From Paracoccaceae bacterium (GTDB taxonomy: Bacteria > Pseudomonadota > Alphaproteobacteria > Rhodobacterales > Rhodobacteraceae), in NCBI GenBank assembly GCA_030148225.1, contig JASBTX010000014.1, forward strand, positions 1-41,220: 41,220 bases of DNA. The letters run 5' to 3'. The position numbers and the translations under genes are program-made. Of this stretch, positions 26,048 through 37,122 are shown one piece after another. How positions within the stretch are numbered: position 1 is the stretch's first letter; the number at the start of each line of letters is the position of its first letter. Under the pieces are notes generated by a model. The model saw nothing but the letters and a program-made list of their open reading frames with translations. It was not told the DNA's origin and did not search any database.

Positions 26048-26749
26048 ATGGTATTCTTGGTGAAAACGGCATTTCGCGACGTCAGGGAAAGCATGCGCCG
26101 CAAGATTCTGGACGGCGAATGGGCTCCCGGAGAGCTGATCCCGAACGAGGCCGTGCTGGCAGAGCATTTTGGCTGCGCACGCGCGACGGTGAACCGCGCC
26201 ATGCGTGAACTTGCCGACGAGGGGCTGGTCGAGCGCAAGCGCAAGGCCGGCACCCGCGTGCGTCAGACCCCGCGCCGAAGGGCGCAGTTCGACATTCCCA
26301 TCGTCCGGCGCGAGATCGAGGCACGGGGCCAGCGCTATCGCTATGCGCTGGTTGAACGCGCCGTGTCGGCGCCACCGGACTGGCTGCGCGCCCGTATGGG
26401 GCTGGGGCCAGAGGGCAGGGTCATCCATGTCACCGCCACGCACTATGCCGATGGCAACCCCTATCAATACGAGGATCGCTGGATCAATCTGGCCGAACTG
26501 CCCGCCGCCGAAACCGCCGATTTCACGGCCTCGGGTCCCACCGAATGGCTGATCGCGACAGTGCCGTTTTCAGATGCCGAGATCAGTTTTTCGGCCACTG
26601 CCGCCGATGCGGAACTCGCGCGGCATCTGGGTTGTGCGCCGGGTGATCCCTTGTTTCTGAGCGAGCGCTCGACCTGGTGGCAGGGCGGGGCGATCACCTA
26701 TGTCCGGCTGGTGTTTCAGCGCGGCCACCGCATGACCACCCGCTATTGA
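26048..26749 (+). CDS. hutC: Histidine utilization repressor HutC (GntR family, UTRA domain)
   Basis: A 233-residue GntR-type repressor. The winged helix is ILDGEWAPGELIPNEAVLAE followed by CARATVNRAMREL. The C-terminal UTRA ligand domain ends in DPLFLSERSTWWQGGAITY. It ends on the base before the convergent hutF stop codon. It normally represses the hut operon until urocanate binds. The exact start is uncertain: ATG 26048 is used here, but GTG 26060 (MKTAFRDVRES) has a better spaced AGGA (about 26045-26048), and a GTG at 26015 would precede the operator-like site. Identity as HutC follows mainly from the neighbouring hut genes. Confidence 0.9.
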   Translation: MVFLVKTAFRDVRESMRRKILDGEWAPGELIPNEAVLAEHFGCARATVNRAMRELADEGLVERKRKAGTRVRQTPRRRAQFDIPIVRREIEARGQRYRYALVERAVSAPPDWLRARMGLGPEGRVIHVTATHYADGNPYQYEDRWINLAELPAAETADFTASGPTEWLIATVPFSDAEISFSATAADAELARHLGCAPGDPLFLSERSTWWQGGAITYVRLVFQRGHRMTTRY

Positions 26750-28129
26750 TCAGATGTCTGTCCTGAGCTGACGGGTTGCGCTGCGGTAGGCGGCGATGAT
26801 CCGGTCGCGATGCCGGTGATATCCGTCGCGGACCATGTGCCTGCCGGCTGACCAGACGTGCTGAACCATGCCGTGACGCCCGGTAAAGGCAAAGGCGTCA
26901 AGCACCGTGTCACCTGTGAGCTCGCCAAGATCGATATGGGTCATGTCCAGCGACAATAGATCGGCCCATTCTCCGGCGGCGATCACACCGCGCCCGCGAC
27001 CGGCGGCGCGGGCACCACCGTGGCAGATGCCGTCGAAAATCCGTCGTCCTGCCGAGCAGTCCGCGCTGGCGAGCGCGGCGCGCGACCGGTCCCTCAGCCG
27101 TTGGGAATGATCCAGCACGCGCATCTCTTCGTCGATTGATATCAATATGTTGCTGTCCGAACCTATTGCGATTTTGCCACCGGAATCCATCCAGCGCACA
27201 CCGTCGAAAATGCCATCACCCAACGAACTTTCGGTGATGGGGCACAATCCGGCGACCGCGCCGGTTGCGGCCAGCGCCTTGGTTTCCTGCGGTGTCATCT
27301 GCGTGGCATGGATCATGCACCAGTCGGGCGACAGCGGCAATTCGCCTAACGCCCATTCGACCGGACGCGCGCCATAGGCGGCCTGCACCTCCTCGACCTC
27401 GGCGATCTGTTCGGCAATGTGTATATGAACCGGCCCGCCACCCGCGAGTTCCGCCGCCAGCACCGGTGCCCGACGCAGGTCCTCGGGTGCGACTGCGCGG
27501 ATCGAATGCGGGGCCACGCCCATCACGCTGTCGGGTGAGGCGTGGCGGCGCAGCGTTTCACCAGTTGTCTGCAACAGCCGGGCATATTGATCGGGTGTAT
27601 TACCAAAACGCCGCTGCCCCGCGCCCAGTGCCCGCCCATCGCAGCCGCCAAATTGATACTGCACCGGCAAGAGGGTCAGGCCGATTCCGGTCTCGTTGGC
27701 GGCAGCGATAATGCGCGCCGCCATCTCGTCGGGGCGATCGTAGGGGCGGCCATCGGGCTGATGGTGCAGATAGTGAAATTCCACATTGGTGGCGTATCCG
27801 GCCTCCAGCATCTCCATCTGCACCAGCGCCGCGATGGCCTCGACATGATCGGGCGTCAGTTGCTCGAGGAAACGATACATCAGCCGACGCCATGTCCAGA
27901 AACTGTCCTGGCCACTCTGGCCGCGCCGTTCGGTCAGGCCCGCCATGGCCCGCTGGAACGCGTGGCTGTGGGCGTTGACCGGCGCGGGCAGCAGCATCTC
28001 CAGCTGCAAGCCCTCAGGTGCCGCACCCGCCTCGACTGCTCCGATACGGCCATCGGCATTAATCTCGACGCGCAGGTCTGATTGCCAACCCTCTTCGGTC
28101 AGCGCCTGTCTGGCCCACAACACCTGCAT
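26750..28129 (-). CDS. hutF: Formimidoylglutamate deiminase HutF
   Basis: A 459-residue amidohydrolase-superfamily enzyme. The metal motif NAHSHAFQRAMAG, then VEFHYLHHQPDG and MIHATQMTPQE, match HutF. It hydrolyses N-formimino-glutamate to N-formyl-glutamate and ammonia, the fourth step of histidine breakdown in the Pseudomonas-type route. A GGGAG ribosome binding site lies five bases upstream of ATG 28129. It is transcribed alone on the minus strand, diverging from hutI across a 76-bp gap that holds a HutC-type operator. Chlorohydrolase-like relatives exist, but the hut neighbours make HutF firm. Confidence 0.96.
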   Translation of the reverse strand: MQVLWARQALTEEGWQSDLRVEINADGRIGAVEAGAAPEGLQLEMLLPAPVNAHSHAFQRAMAGLTERRGQSGQDSFWTWRRLMYRFLEQLTPDHVEAIAALVQMEMLEAGYATNVEFHYLHHQPDGRPYDRPDEMAARIIAAANETGIGLTLLPVQYQFGGCDGRALGAGQRRFGNTPDQYARLLQTTGETLRRHASPDSVMGVAPHSIRAVAPEDLRRAPVLAAELAGGGPVHIHIAEQIAEVEEVQAAYGARPVEWALGELPLSPDWCMIHATQMTPQETKALAATGAVAGLCPITESSLGDGIFDGVRWMDSGGKIAIGSDSNILISIDEEMRVLDHSQRLRDRSRAALASADCSAGRRIFDGICHGGARAAGRGRGVIAAGEWADLLSLDMTHIDLGELTGDTVLDAFAFTGRHGMVQHVWSAGRHMVRDGYHRHRDRIIAAYRSATRQLRTDI

Positions 28130-28142
28130 GACAACTCCCGGC

Positions 28143-28172
28143 TTGACAAATTATTATGTACATACATAAAAC
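28143..28172 (+). promoter_or_regulatory. hutIHGU promoter
   Basis: A perfect TTGACA (-35, 28143-28148) is followed, at 18 bases, by TAAAAC (28167-28172) as the best -10. The operator fills the spacer, so repressor binding would block polymerase. The opposite-strand hutF promoter also overlaps this region but its hexamers are weaker. Confidence 0.5.
28154..28169. promoter_or_regulatory. HutC operator in the hutF-hutI divergent promoter
   Basis: TTATGTA-CA-TACATAA (28154-28169) is a perfect inverted repeat with 7-bp arms and contains TGTA-N2-TACA, the pattern I recall for HutC sites in pseudomonads. It lies between the start codons of hutF (28129) and hutI (28206), so one site can control both. 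Repression by HutC with urocanate as inducer is inferred from the family. Confidence 0.65.
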
Positions 28173-28205
28173 ATATTAAACCAACCCGAACAAGAGCGAA
28201 CACCC

Positions 28206-29402
28206 GTGCTGCTGAAAAACGCCACCCTTGCCACGCTGAGCGGTTCCGAACCCTATGGCCTGATGACCAACGCCGCGCTGATTATCGAGGATGGGCGCAT
28301 CGCTTGGTTCGGGCCGCAATCTGAATTGCCGTCCGATCTCTCTGGCCACGAAGCCCACGATCTGGCTGGCCGTCTGGTTACCCCGGCACCGATCGATTGC
28401 CATACCCATCTGGTGCATGGCGGCGACCGGGCCAAAGAATTTGAGATGCGGCTGAACGGGGCCAGCTACGAAGAGGTGGCGCGCGCAGGCGGGGGTATCC
28501 TGTCAACCGTCCGCGCAACCCGCACTGCGTCCCCGCAGGAATTGCGCGACACGGCGCTTGCGCGGCTGGACGTGCTGATCGGCGAAGGCGTGACAACGCT
28601 CGAGGTCAAATCGGGCTACGGGTTGGATATCGAGACCGAACTGACCATGCTGCGTGTTGCGCGCCAGTTGGGCAGGGAACGCGCGGTACGCATCCGGACA
28701 TCGTTTCTGGGGGCGCATGCCCTGCCACCTGAATTCGCCAACCGTCCCGGTGACTATATTGATCAGGTCTGTCTCCCCGCGCTCGCTGATGCCCATGCCG
28801 AGGGTCTGGTGGATGCGGTCGATGGCTTTTGCGAGGGGATCGCCTTTCAACCGGCAGAAATCGCGCGCGTCTTTGACGCGGCGCGCGCGATGGGCCTTCC
28901 TGTCAAGTTACATGCCGAACAACTCAGCAATCTTGGCGGTGCCCGGCTTGCCGCCAGCTATGGTGCGCTTTCTGCCGACCATCTGGAATATCTTGATGAT
29001 GACGGTGTCGCGGCGCTGGGCGAGTCGGGCAGTGTCGCGGTGCTGCTGCCCGGCGCCTACTATACGCTGAGAGAGACGCAGATGCCGCCGGTGATGCAAC
29101 TGCGCGATGCCGGGGTGCCGATCGCGCTGGCCACGGATGCCAATCCCGGCTCATCACCGATGACATCGCTTTTGCTGGCGATGAATATGGGGTGCACGCT
29201 TTTCCGCCTGACACCCGAGGAGGCGCTGACCGCCGTCACCCGCCATGCCGCACAGGCGCTGGGGCTGGAGGATTGCGGCAGGATCGCGCCCGGTCTTCGG
29301 GCGGATCTGGCCATCTGGGATGTCGCCTACCCTGCAGAACTGGCCTATCGCATTGGTTTCAACCCGCTCTATCGGCGCATTTTCGAAGGCCGCTGGGCAT
29401 GA
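28206..29402 (+). CDS. hutI: Imidazolonepropionase HutI
   Basis: A 398-residue amidohydrolase with the metal motif [19 protein letters not shown] and the later [17 protein letters not shown]. It converts imidazolone propionate to formimino-glutamate, the third step of histidine degradation. The start is GTG 28206, with AAGAG (28192-28196) nine bases upstream; the next in-frame ATG is within the conserved N-terminus. The stop overlaps the hutH ATG by four bases. Confidence 0.96.
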   Translation: MLLKNATLATLSGSEPYGLMTNAALIIEDGRIAWFGPQSELPSDLSGHEAHDLAGRLVTPAPIDCHTHLVHGGDRAKEFEMRLNGASYEEVARAGGGILSTVRATRTASPQELRDTALARLDVLIGEGVTTLEVKSGYGLDIETELTMLRVARQLGRERAVRIRTSFLGAHALPPEFANRPGDYIDQVCLPALADAHAEGLVDAVDGFCEGIAFQPAEIARVFDAARAMGLPVKLHAEQLSNLGGARLAASYGALSADHLEYLDDDGVAALGESGSVAVLLPGAYYTLRETQMPPVMQLRDAGVPIALATDANPGSSPMTSLLLAMNMGCTLFRLTPEEALTAVTRHAAQALGLEDCGRIAPGLRADLAIWDVAYPAELAYRIGFNPLYRRIFEGRWA

Positions 29403-30934
29403 CCGAACAGCTGATCCCCGGGGCGGTAACACTTGACCAGCTTGCCCGGCTTTACCGTTCCGGCGGAGCGGCCGCACTGGACGCGTCATGCCGGGGCACC
29501 ATCGACCGCGCGGCGGGGCGGGTTGCGGCTGCGGCCATGGCCGAGGCGCCGGTTTATGGCGTCAATACCGGGTTCGGCAAACTGGCCAGCCTCAAGATTG
29601 ACCGCGACGATACCGCGAAACTTCAGCGCAACCTGATCCTCAGCCACTGTTGCGGCGTCGGAGAGCCGATCCCCGCGCACATGGCCCGGCTTGTGATGAT
29701 CCTCAAGCTGCTCAGTTTCGGGCGCGGGGCCTCGGGTGTGCGCTGGGCGCTGATCGAGACCCTTGAGGGCATGCTCGCGCAGGGTGTCACGCCCATCATT
29801 CCGGCCCAGGGATCGGTCGGGGCCTCGGGCGATCTCGCGCCGCTGGCGCATATGGCGGCTGTCCTGATCGGCGAAGGCGAGGCCATGTATGACGGTGCCG
29901 TGCTGCCGGGGGCAGAGGCGCTGGCGCGCGCGGGCCTTTCGCCGGTGACGCTTGGCCCCAAAGAGGGGCTGGCCCTGATCAACGGCACCCAGTTTTCAAC
30001 GGCATTCGCACTGGCGGGCCTCTTCGAGGCATGGCGCGCGGTCGAGAACGCGCTCGTGATCTCGGCCATGTCCACCGACGCGATCATGGGCTCGACCGCG
30101 CCGCTTCAGCCCGAAATCCACGCGCTCCGCGGTCAGAAAGGCCAGATCGAGGCCGCCGCCGCGATGCGCGCGCTGCTGGCCGGTTCGGAAATTCGCGAAA
30201 GCCACCGCGAGGGCGACAGCCGTGTACAGGATCCATATTGCATCCGATGCCAGCCACAGGTGACCGGCGCGGCGATGGATGTGCTGCGTCAGGCGGCAAC
30301 GACGCTCGAGATCGAGGCCAACGCCGCCACCGACAACCCGCTGGTGCTGTCCGGGGCCGATATGATCGTCTCAGGCGGGAATTTCCACGCCGAGCCCGTG
30401 GGATTTGCCGCCGACATGATCGCGCTGGCCATCTCCGAGATCGGGGCCATCAGTCAGCGCCGCGTCGCGCTGATGGTCGATCCCACGCTCAGCTTTGACC
30501 TGCCGCCCTTTCTGACACCTGATCCGGGCCTGAATTCGGGCCTGATGATCGCCGAGGTCACGACCGCCGCGCTGATGAGCGAGAACAAGCATCTGGCCAA
30601 CCCTTGTGTCACCGATTCCACACCCACCAGCGCAAATCAGGAGGATCACGTCTCGATGGCCGCGCACGGGGCCTATCGGCTGGGCCGGATGGTGGCCAAT
30701 CTGAACCGGATATTGGGGGTCGAACTCTTATGCGCCGCGCAGGGGATCGAGTTTCGTGCACCCCTGCAAAGCTCGGGCCCGCTGCACAAAGTGCTGGCGC
30801 GCCTGCGCCGCGACGTGTCGACACTGACCGATGACAGGTATCTGGCCACGGATATCGAGGCGGCGGCGCGGCTGGTCTCGGGCGGCGGGCTGATCGCGGC
30901 CTCGGGTCTGGAACTGGCGGGGCCGGGCGCATGA
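29399..30934 (+). CDS. hutH: Histidine ammonia-lyase HutH
   Basis: A 511-residue lyase. The Ala-Ser-Gly triad (142-144) in [16 protein letters not shown] makes the autocatalytic MIO prosthetic group, Tyr53 is in [13 protein letters not shown], and [17 protein letters not shown] is the C-terminal signature. It eliminates ammonia from histidine to give urocanate. The true start ATG 29399 overlaps the hutI stop; longer frames from 29192 lie inside hutI and are rejected. Its stop overlaps the hutG ATG. Confidence 0.98.
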   Translation: MTEQLIPGAVTLDQLARLYRSGGAAALDASCRGTIDRAAGRVAAAAMAEAPVYGVNTGFGKLASLKIDRDDTAKLQRNLILSHCCGVGEPIPAHMARLVMILKLLSFGRGASGVRWALIETLEGMLAQGVTPIIPAQGSVGASGDLAPLAHMAAVLIGEGEAMYDGAVLPGAEALARAGLSPVTLGPKEGLALINGTQFSTAFALAGLFEAWRAVENALVISAMSTDAIMGSTAPLQPEIHALRGQKGQIEAAAAMRALLAGSEIRESHREGDSRVQDPYCIRCQPQVTGAAMDVLRQAATTLEIEANAATDNPLVLSGADMIVSGGNFHAEPVGFAADMIALAISEIGAISQRRVALMVDPTLSFDLPPFLTPDPGLNSGLMIAEVTTAALMSENKHLANPCVTDSTPTSANQEDHVSMAAHGAYRLGRMVANLNRILGVELLCAAQGIEFRAPLQSSGPLHKVLARLRRDVSTLTDDRYLATDIEAAARLVSGGGLIAASGLELAGPGA

Positions 30935-31731
30935 ACGTCGTCACGGTCACACAGGGCAACAGCCCGCTGGTTCTGGGCCAGCCGCATGGCGGCACCCATG
31001 TCCCTGCGGCGATATTTGATCGCCTGAACGCCCGGGGCCGGGGGCTGGACGATACGGACTGGCATATTGCGCGGCTCTATGACGGCCTCATTGATGACGT
31101 GACCGTGGTTCAGAGCCATATTCACCGCTATGTCATCGATGCCAATCGCGATCCCGGTGGCGCATCGCTCTATCCCGGGCAGAATACAACGTCGCTCTGC
31201 CCCCTGACCGACTTTGACGGCGAAGCGATCTGGCAGCCGGGTCAGGAACCCGGCCCGGACGAGATCGACGAACGCCGCGCGCTCTATCATGCACCATATC
31301 ATGCCGCACTCGCCGATGAGCTGGCGCGGATACGCGACCGCCATGGCTATGTCATCCTCTATGACTGTCATTCGATCCGATCCGAAATTCCGTTTCTGTT
31401 CAGTGGCCTGTTGCCCTTCTTTAACATCGGAACCGATGGCGGAACGACCTGCGCACCGGTGCTGGAGCAGGATGTTGAGCGACTCTGTCACGCGGCAAAG
31501 GGGTTTGATACCGTGCTGAACGGCCGGTTTCGCGGCGGCTGGACCACCCGCCACTACGCCGCACCGGACCGGGGTCAACACACCATCCAGATGGAGCTGG
31601 CACAGCGCGCCTATATGGACGAGGCCGCGCCCTGGACCTATCGCCCGGACAGGGCCGAACATCTGCGCCCGGTCCTGCGCGACATTCTGCACCGCCTGAC
31701 ACAACTGCCGCCCGACGAGACCACACGATAA
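30931..31731 (+). CDS. hutG: N-formylglutamate deformylase HutG
   Basis: A 266-residue FGase-family enzyme (N-formylglutamate amidohydrolase). Segments include [44 protein letters not shown] and [12 protein letters not shown]. It hydrolyses N-formyl-glutamate to glutamate and formate, the last step following HutF. ATG 30931 overlaps the hutH stop and there are 11 bases before hutU. This is distinct from the agmatinase-like HutG of other bacteria. Confidence 0.95.
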   Translation: MNVVTVTQGNSPLVLGQPHGGTHVPAAIFDRLNARGRGLDDTDWHIARLYDGLIDDVTVVQSHIHRYVIDANRDPGGASLYPGQNTTSLCPLTDFDGEAIWQPGQEPGPDEIDERRALYHAPYHAALADELARIRDRHGYVILYDCHSIRSEIPFLFSGLLPFFNIGTDGGTTCAPVLEQDVERLCHAAKGFDTVLNGRFRGGWTTRHYAAPDRGQHTIQMELAQRAYMDEAAPWTYRPDRAEHLRPVLRDILHRLTQLPPDETTR

Positions 31732-31742
31732 AGGAGCCTGCC

Positions 31743-33416
<1,674 letters not shown>

Positions 33417-33431
33417 TCGCGGTCAGGTCTT

Positions 33432-34247
33432 TCAATCCAGCATGTCGCGAAACCGCGCCAGTTCGTCATCGGGGATCGACGCGGTTTCTGCGGGGGCAGG
33501 GTAGGCCGAGGCCGCAACCGCCGCGCGAAACCCCGCAAGCGCTCGGCGGCGCTCGGCGCTGATCTCTTCGGTCAGGGCGTGAATATTGCCAAAGGCGCGC
33601 GCATGGCGCGGGGCCTCGGGGGCTTCACCGCAGATATCGTTTTGAAACAGATAGATGATGTCAGCGCCATCGCCCGATCCCAGTGAGCTGGTGATCAGCG
33701 AACTGCGGCGGGTGATCTCGCGCATGACCTCGGCACAAATCACTTCGGCCTCAACCGAAAAGGCACCCGCATCCTCCATGCTGCGAAAGGATTGCCAAAG
33801 CGCCAGCGCTTCTTCTGCGGTTTTGCCGATGGCCCTCAGGCCGCCTTTCCATGTTGACCGTCGCGGAACCAGCCCCAGATGGCACATGACGGGTATCTCT
33901 TCGCGGGCCAGCATCTCCACGATATGCGGACCGCGCGCGGTATAAACGGAATCGGCCCCATCCTTCATCGCCGCAAAAGCCGCCCGCAACACATCGGCCT
34001 CGGTCGGGAAATCCGGCAGTGCCAGCGCGGCGGTAAAGAACATGTCCGGTGCACCCGATCTGACAGCGGCAGTGTTATGTGCGTTACCCATGATCAGATC
34101 GATACCCGCGTCACGCGCGGCGGCGGCCTCTTCGGTGCTGTTTGCCGTGGTCTGCGTCAGTTTGCGCTGACCTTTGAGCGCCCTCAGATCATGGGCGGTA
34201 TAGTTGCGCCGCTGAAATCTGGCATCCCAGTCATAGATACGTTTCAT
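33432..34247 (-). CDS. PanB-like (ketopantoate hydroxymethyltransferase-superfamily) protein with altered metal ligands
   Basis: A 271-residue TIM-barrel protein. It resembles PanB in order: AGIDLIMGN, IPVMCHLGLVPRRS, and the GKTAEEALALWQSF to AGAFSVEAE stretch. However the metal/substrate residues differ from E. coli PanB: the Asp of VGDS is Asn (MGNA), and the K-x-E of VKIEGG is VYTARG. Only the catalytic Glu in the VLECVP-equivalent position (SVEAE) remains. So it is unlikely to be a normal pantothenate enzyme; I do not know its reaction. AGGGGGG lies six bases before ATG 34247, which is preferred over longer frames up to 34313. It stands alone, converging on hutU, and has tRNA-Gly upstream. 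Confidence 0.75.
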   Translation of the reverse strand: MKRIYDWDARFQRRNYTAHDLRALKGQRKLTQTTANSTEEAAAARDAGIDLIMGNAHNTAAVRSGAPDMFFTAALALPDFPTEADVLRAAFAAMKDGADSVYTARGPHIVEMLAREEIPVMCHLGLVPRRSTWKGGLRAIGKTAEEALALWQSFRSMEDAGAFSVEAEVICAEVMREITRRSSLITSSLGSGDGADIIYLFQNDICGEAPEAPRHARAFGNIHALTEEISAERRRALAGFRAAVAASAYPAPAETASIPDDELARFRDMLD

Positions 34248-34389
34248 CACCATCCCCCCTTGGCAGCGCGTCCGCGCCCCCGCCATCCTGCGGGAAAGCC
34301 TGTCATGGCTCAAGCATTTCCACCACGCGCCAAATTGGTGACCTGCCGGGGATAAGGCGTCTCTGATCCGAACCGAAAGATAAGGAAAT

Positions 34390-34464
34390 TGGAGCGGGCG
34401 ATGAGATTCGAACTCACGACATCAACCTTGGCAAGGTTGCGCTCTACCCCTGAGCTACGCCCGC
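34390..34464 (-). tRNA. tRNA-Gly(GCC)
   Basis: On the minus strand the 75-nt sequence has acceptor GCGGGCG pairing with CGCCCGC, D-stem GCTC, anticodon stem with loop CTTGCCAAG giving anticodon GCC, T-loop GAGTTCGAATCTC and an encoded CCA. It reads GGC/GGU codons. Confidence 0.97.
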
Positions 34465-34482
34465 GTCCGTTTGGGTGAGCGT

Positions 34483-34511
34483 GATGTATTCAGTCCCGTG
34501 CCGGTCTGCAA
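34483..34511 (-). promoter_or_regulatory. Promoter of tRNA-Gly
   Basis: On the minus strand TTGCAG (34506-34511), a 17-bp spacer and TACATC (34483-34488) lie 18 bases before the tRNA 5' end. The -10 is only a moderate match. Confidence 0.4.
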
Positions 34512-34552
34512 GCGAAAAATACCGAATTCTCCGGACCGCCGGGATTTTTCGC
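34512..34552 (-). terminator. Intrinsic terminator after the AEC-transporter operon
   Basis: GCGAAAAAT (34512-34520) and ATTTTTCGC (34544-34552) are perfect 9-bp arms flanking a GC-rich inner stem with two CCGG blocks. Read on the minus strand, an A-tract, a GC hairpin and a T-tract follow the AEC gene end by 33 bases. The T/A tracts also make it possibly bidirectional. Confidence 0.6.
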
Positions 34553-34584
34553 CCTGCCGCAGCGTGTTGCGCCAGCTGTCCACC

Positions 34585-35529
34585 TCAGCCGCCGAGGATC
34601 GCCAGCCAGAGCGATGCTGTCAGCACCGATGCCAGCGTCGCCAGCAATACCGCGCTGGCCGCGACGCGCCGCGCGACACCGTACATATTGGCAAACACAT
34701 AGCCGTTGACCCCCGGCGCCATGGCCGCCGTCACGATGGCAGAGTTAAAGGCGGCCTCGGGCAGATCGACCAACCGGCCAATGGCGAATGTGATCAGCGG
34801 ATGCAGCAACAGCGACACGACCGCGATAAAGCCGATTGTTCTGAAATCCCCTTCGGGCCGATAGCGAAACAGGATACCACCCAGCCCGAACAGCGCCGCA
34901 GGCAGCGCCGCACGGCCCATCAGTTCCAGTGCATCGGCCAGCACAACAGGTGTGTTAAAGCCCGTGAAATTGGCCAAAAGCCCCAGCCCGATGCCAAGGA
35001 TGATCGAGTTGCGGAACATCGCGTTCAGCACCGCACGCGAGGTCGAGGCAAGGCCGGTGCCGCGATTGCGCACGATTTCCATCGCGGTAATGCCGATCCC
35101 ATAGGCAAAGGGCGCATGCACGGCGACGATGGCATAGTTACCCTCCATCGCATCGGGGCCATAGGCGCGTTCCATGATCGGCAGGCCCAGCAGCACGGAG
35201 TTCGAGAAAAGACAGCAAAACCCGATGGCAATGCTGTCCTCCCACGGTCGGGCGAACATCACACGCGCCCCGATCAGGCCCGCGAAAAAGCCCAGCGTCG
35301 CGCCGGTGTAGAAACTCAGATAAAGCCGCCACTCGAAAACAACCGACAAATCCAGCGTGGAAATCGCGCGGAAAAGCAGGGCGGGAATGGCGAAATTCTG
35401 GGTGAATTTCATCAGCCCGACGACCCATTCATCCGCAAAGAGTTTCGACCAGACAGCGACATAGCCAAAGCCGATCACCAGAAAGACGGGAACCGTCACC
35501 TCCAGCAGGGACAGCAGGCTAGAGATCAT
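34585..35529 (-). CDS. AEC-family transporter (auxin efflux carrier type)
   Basis: A 314-residue protein with about ten predicted membrane helices. The conserved signature of the family includes FTQNFAIPALLFRAIS near residues 42-57 and LPAALFGLGGILFRYR. Bacterial members move organic acids or malonate-like compounds out of or into the cell; the substrate here is unknown. Its start overlaps the preceding PhnP-like stop by 11 bases, so it is the last gene of the operon. A strong terminator follows. Confidence 0.88.
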   Translation of the reverse strand: MISSLLSLLEVTVPVFLVIGFGYVAVWSKLFADEWVVGLMKFTQNFAIPALLFRAISTLDLSVVFEWRLYLSFYTGATLGFFAGLIGARVMFARPWEDSIAIGFCCLFSNSVLLGLPIMERAYGPDAMEGNYAIVAVHAPFAYGIGITAMEIVRNRGTGLASTSRAVLNAMFRNSIILGIGLGLLANFTGFNTPVVLADALELMGRAALPAALFGLGGILFRYRPEGDFRTIGFIAVVSLLLHPLITFAIGRLVDLPEAAFNSAIVTAAMAPGVNGYVFANMYGVARRVAASAVLLATLASVLTASLWLAILGG

Positions 35530-36316
35530 AACACAGCGTCATGCCGTCAAAGGCGGGTACGATATGGTCCGGGGTCTCGCGGGCGACGGTTTCATAGTCC
35601 AGATCATTGTGCAGATTGGTCAGCACCGCGCGGCGCGGTGCGGCACGCGCGATCCATTCCAGCGTCTGGTCCATATGTGTATGCGTCGGATGCGGCGCGC
35701 GGCGCAGGCAATCCACGATCCAGCAATCCAGATCGGTAATGGCCTCCCACGACTCAGCATACATCTCGGCCACATCCGGCAGATAGGCGACATCGCCGAC
35801 CCGGAAACCCAGACTGTCGATACTGCCATGGCCAACCGTAAAGGGGACAAGCAGAATGTCGCCGCCATCACCCTGCACGGTGACCGGCCCGTCCAGCGTT
35901 CTGAGGTTCAGGATCGGCGGATAGGGCGAGCCCTCGGGCTGCACGAAGACATAGCCGAACCGGCTGAGCAGCGCGTCCTGCGTGGGACCGTCGGCCCAGA
36001 CATCCAGCCGTTCGCGGCGGTTGAAGACCACCTGGCGCAGATCATCGATACCATGGACGTGATCGGCGTGGCTGTGGGTGTAGACCACCCCGTCCAGCGT
36101 ACCGACACCCGCCGCCAGCAACTGATTGCGCATATCGGGCGAGGTATCGATCAGGGCGCGCGTGGTCCCGCCCGTGTCCTGCCGCTCGACCAGAAGCGAA
36201 CAGCGCTGCCTGCGGTTTTTCGGATTGTCGGGATCACAATCACCCCATTGACCGCCAAGGCGCGGTACACCGCCCGATGATCCGCAGCCCAGAATGGTGA
36301 ATGTCAGTCGCGCCAT
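35519..36316 (-). CDS. MBL-fold metallo-hydrolase, PhnP-like
   Basis: A 265-residue metallo-beta-lactamase-fold protein. The N-terminus MARLTFTILGCGSSGGVPR and the zinc motif THSHADHVHGIDD (about residues 79-91) are those of PhnP-type phosphodiesterases. LIDTSPDMRNQLL is also typical. PhnP cleaves 5-phosphoribosyl 1,2-cyclic phosphate, but no other phn gene is nearby, so it may act on other cyclic phosphates or nucleotides. It overlaps tatD by one base (TGATG) and the AEC gene by 11. Confidence 0.85.
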   Translation of the reverse strand: MARLTFTILGCGSSGGVPRLGGQWGDCDPDNPKNRRQRCSLLVERQDTGGTTRALIDTSPDMRNQLLAAGVGTLDGVVYTHSHADHVHGIDDLRQVVFNRRERLDVWADGPTQDALLSRFGYVFVQPEGSPYPPILNLRTLDGPVTVQGDGGDILLVPFTVGHGSIDSLGFRVGDVAYLPDVAEMYAESWEAITDLDCWIVDCLRRAPHPTHTHMDQTLEWIARAAPRRAVLTNLHNDLDYETVARETPDHIVPAFDGMTLCYDL

Positions 36317-37116
36317 CAGGCCGCCCTTTCAAAGGCGGCGGCCTTGGCGAACAGACGGTCGAAATTGGCCGTGGTCTGGGTGGCGAAGGCGGCCTCGTCC
36401 ATTCCGTAAATCTGCGCGCCGACCTTTGCGGTATGCACAGTATAGGCGGGTTCGTTGCGCCGGCCGCGATGGGGCGGCGGGGCAAGGTAGGGGCTGTCGG
36501 TCTCGACCAGCACACGCTCAACAGGTGCGGCGGTGAAAATGTCCCGCAGATCCTGAGATTTCGGGAAGGCCGCGATGCCCGACATGCTGAGGTAAAAACC
36601 CAGATCAAGCGCCACCCGCGCCAGTTTCGCCCCGGACGAAAAACAATGCATCACACAGTCAAAATCTGCGCGGCGATGCTCTTCGCTCAGGATGGCGGCC
36701 ATATCCGTATCGGCAGCGCGGGCATGGATGATCAGGGGCAGGCCGGTTTCCTGCGCCGCATGTATATGGATGCGCAGGCTTTCCTTTTGAATATCAGCGC
36801 TGTCGGCGGTGTAGTGATAATCCAGCCCGCTCTCTCCGATGCCGACGAATTTGGGATGATCCGACAGGGCGACCAGTTCATCGACGCTGACCATCGGCTC
36901 TTGCGCCGCGCTCATCGGATGGGTGCCTGCGGCATAGAAAACGGATGGAAATTCCTCGGCAATGGCGCGGACATGCGGTTCATTGGCCAGACGCGTACAG
37001 ATGGTGACCATACGCGCGACGCCCGCCGCCTCGGCCCGGGCGATGATATCCGCTCGCTCGTCATCGAAATCCGGAAAGTCCAGGTGGCAATGGCTGTCTA
37101 CGAGCATCGGGATCAT
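36316..37116 (-). CDS. tatD: TatD-family metal-dependent deoxyribonuclease
   Basis: A 266-residue TIM-barrel hydrolase with the expected metal ligands: DSHCHLDFP near the N-terminus, GESGLDYHY, IHARAADTD, MHCFSSG and ETDSPYLAPPPHRG. TatD-family (YcfH branch) enzymes are 3'-5' DNases, some also acting in D-aminoacyl-tRNA turnover. It lies six bases after holB, the same order found around E. coli ycfH. ATG 37116 or Met4 are both possible starts. Confidence 0.93.
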   Translation of the reverse strand: MIPMLVDSHCHLDFPDFDDERADIIARAEAAGVARMVTICTRLANEPHVRAIAEEFPSVFYAAGTHPMSAAQEPMVSVDELVALSDHPKFVGIGESGLDYHYTADSADIQKESLRIHIHAAQETGLPLIIHARAADTDMAAILSEEHRRADFDCVMHCFSSGAKLARVALDLGFYLSMSGIAAFPKSQDLRDIFTAAPVERVLVETDSPYLAPPPHRGRRNEPAYTVHTAKVGAQIYGMDEAAFATQTTANFDRLFAKAAAFERAA

Positions 37117-37122
37117 GATGGC

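Noticed and set aside
34471..35739. A 422-codon plus-strand frame opposite the AEC transporter
   Set aside because: Its composition (many Gln, Arg and His) is that of an antisense frame and the minus-strand gene has clear membrane helices.
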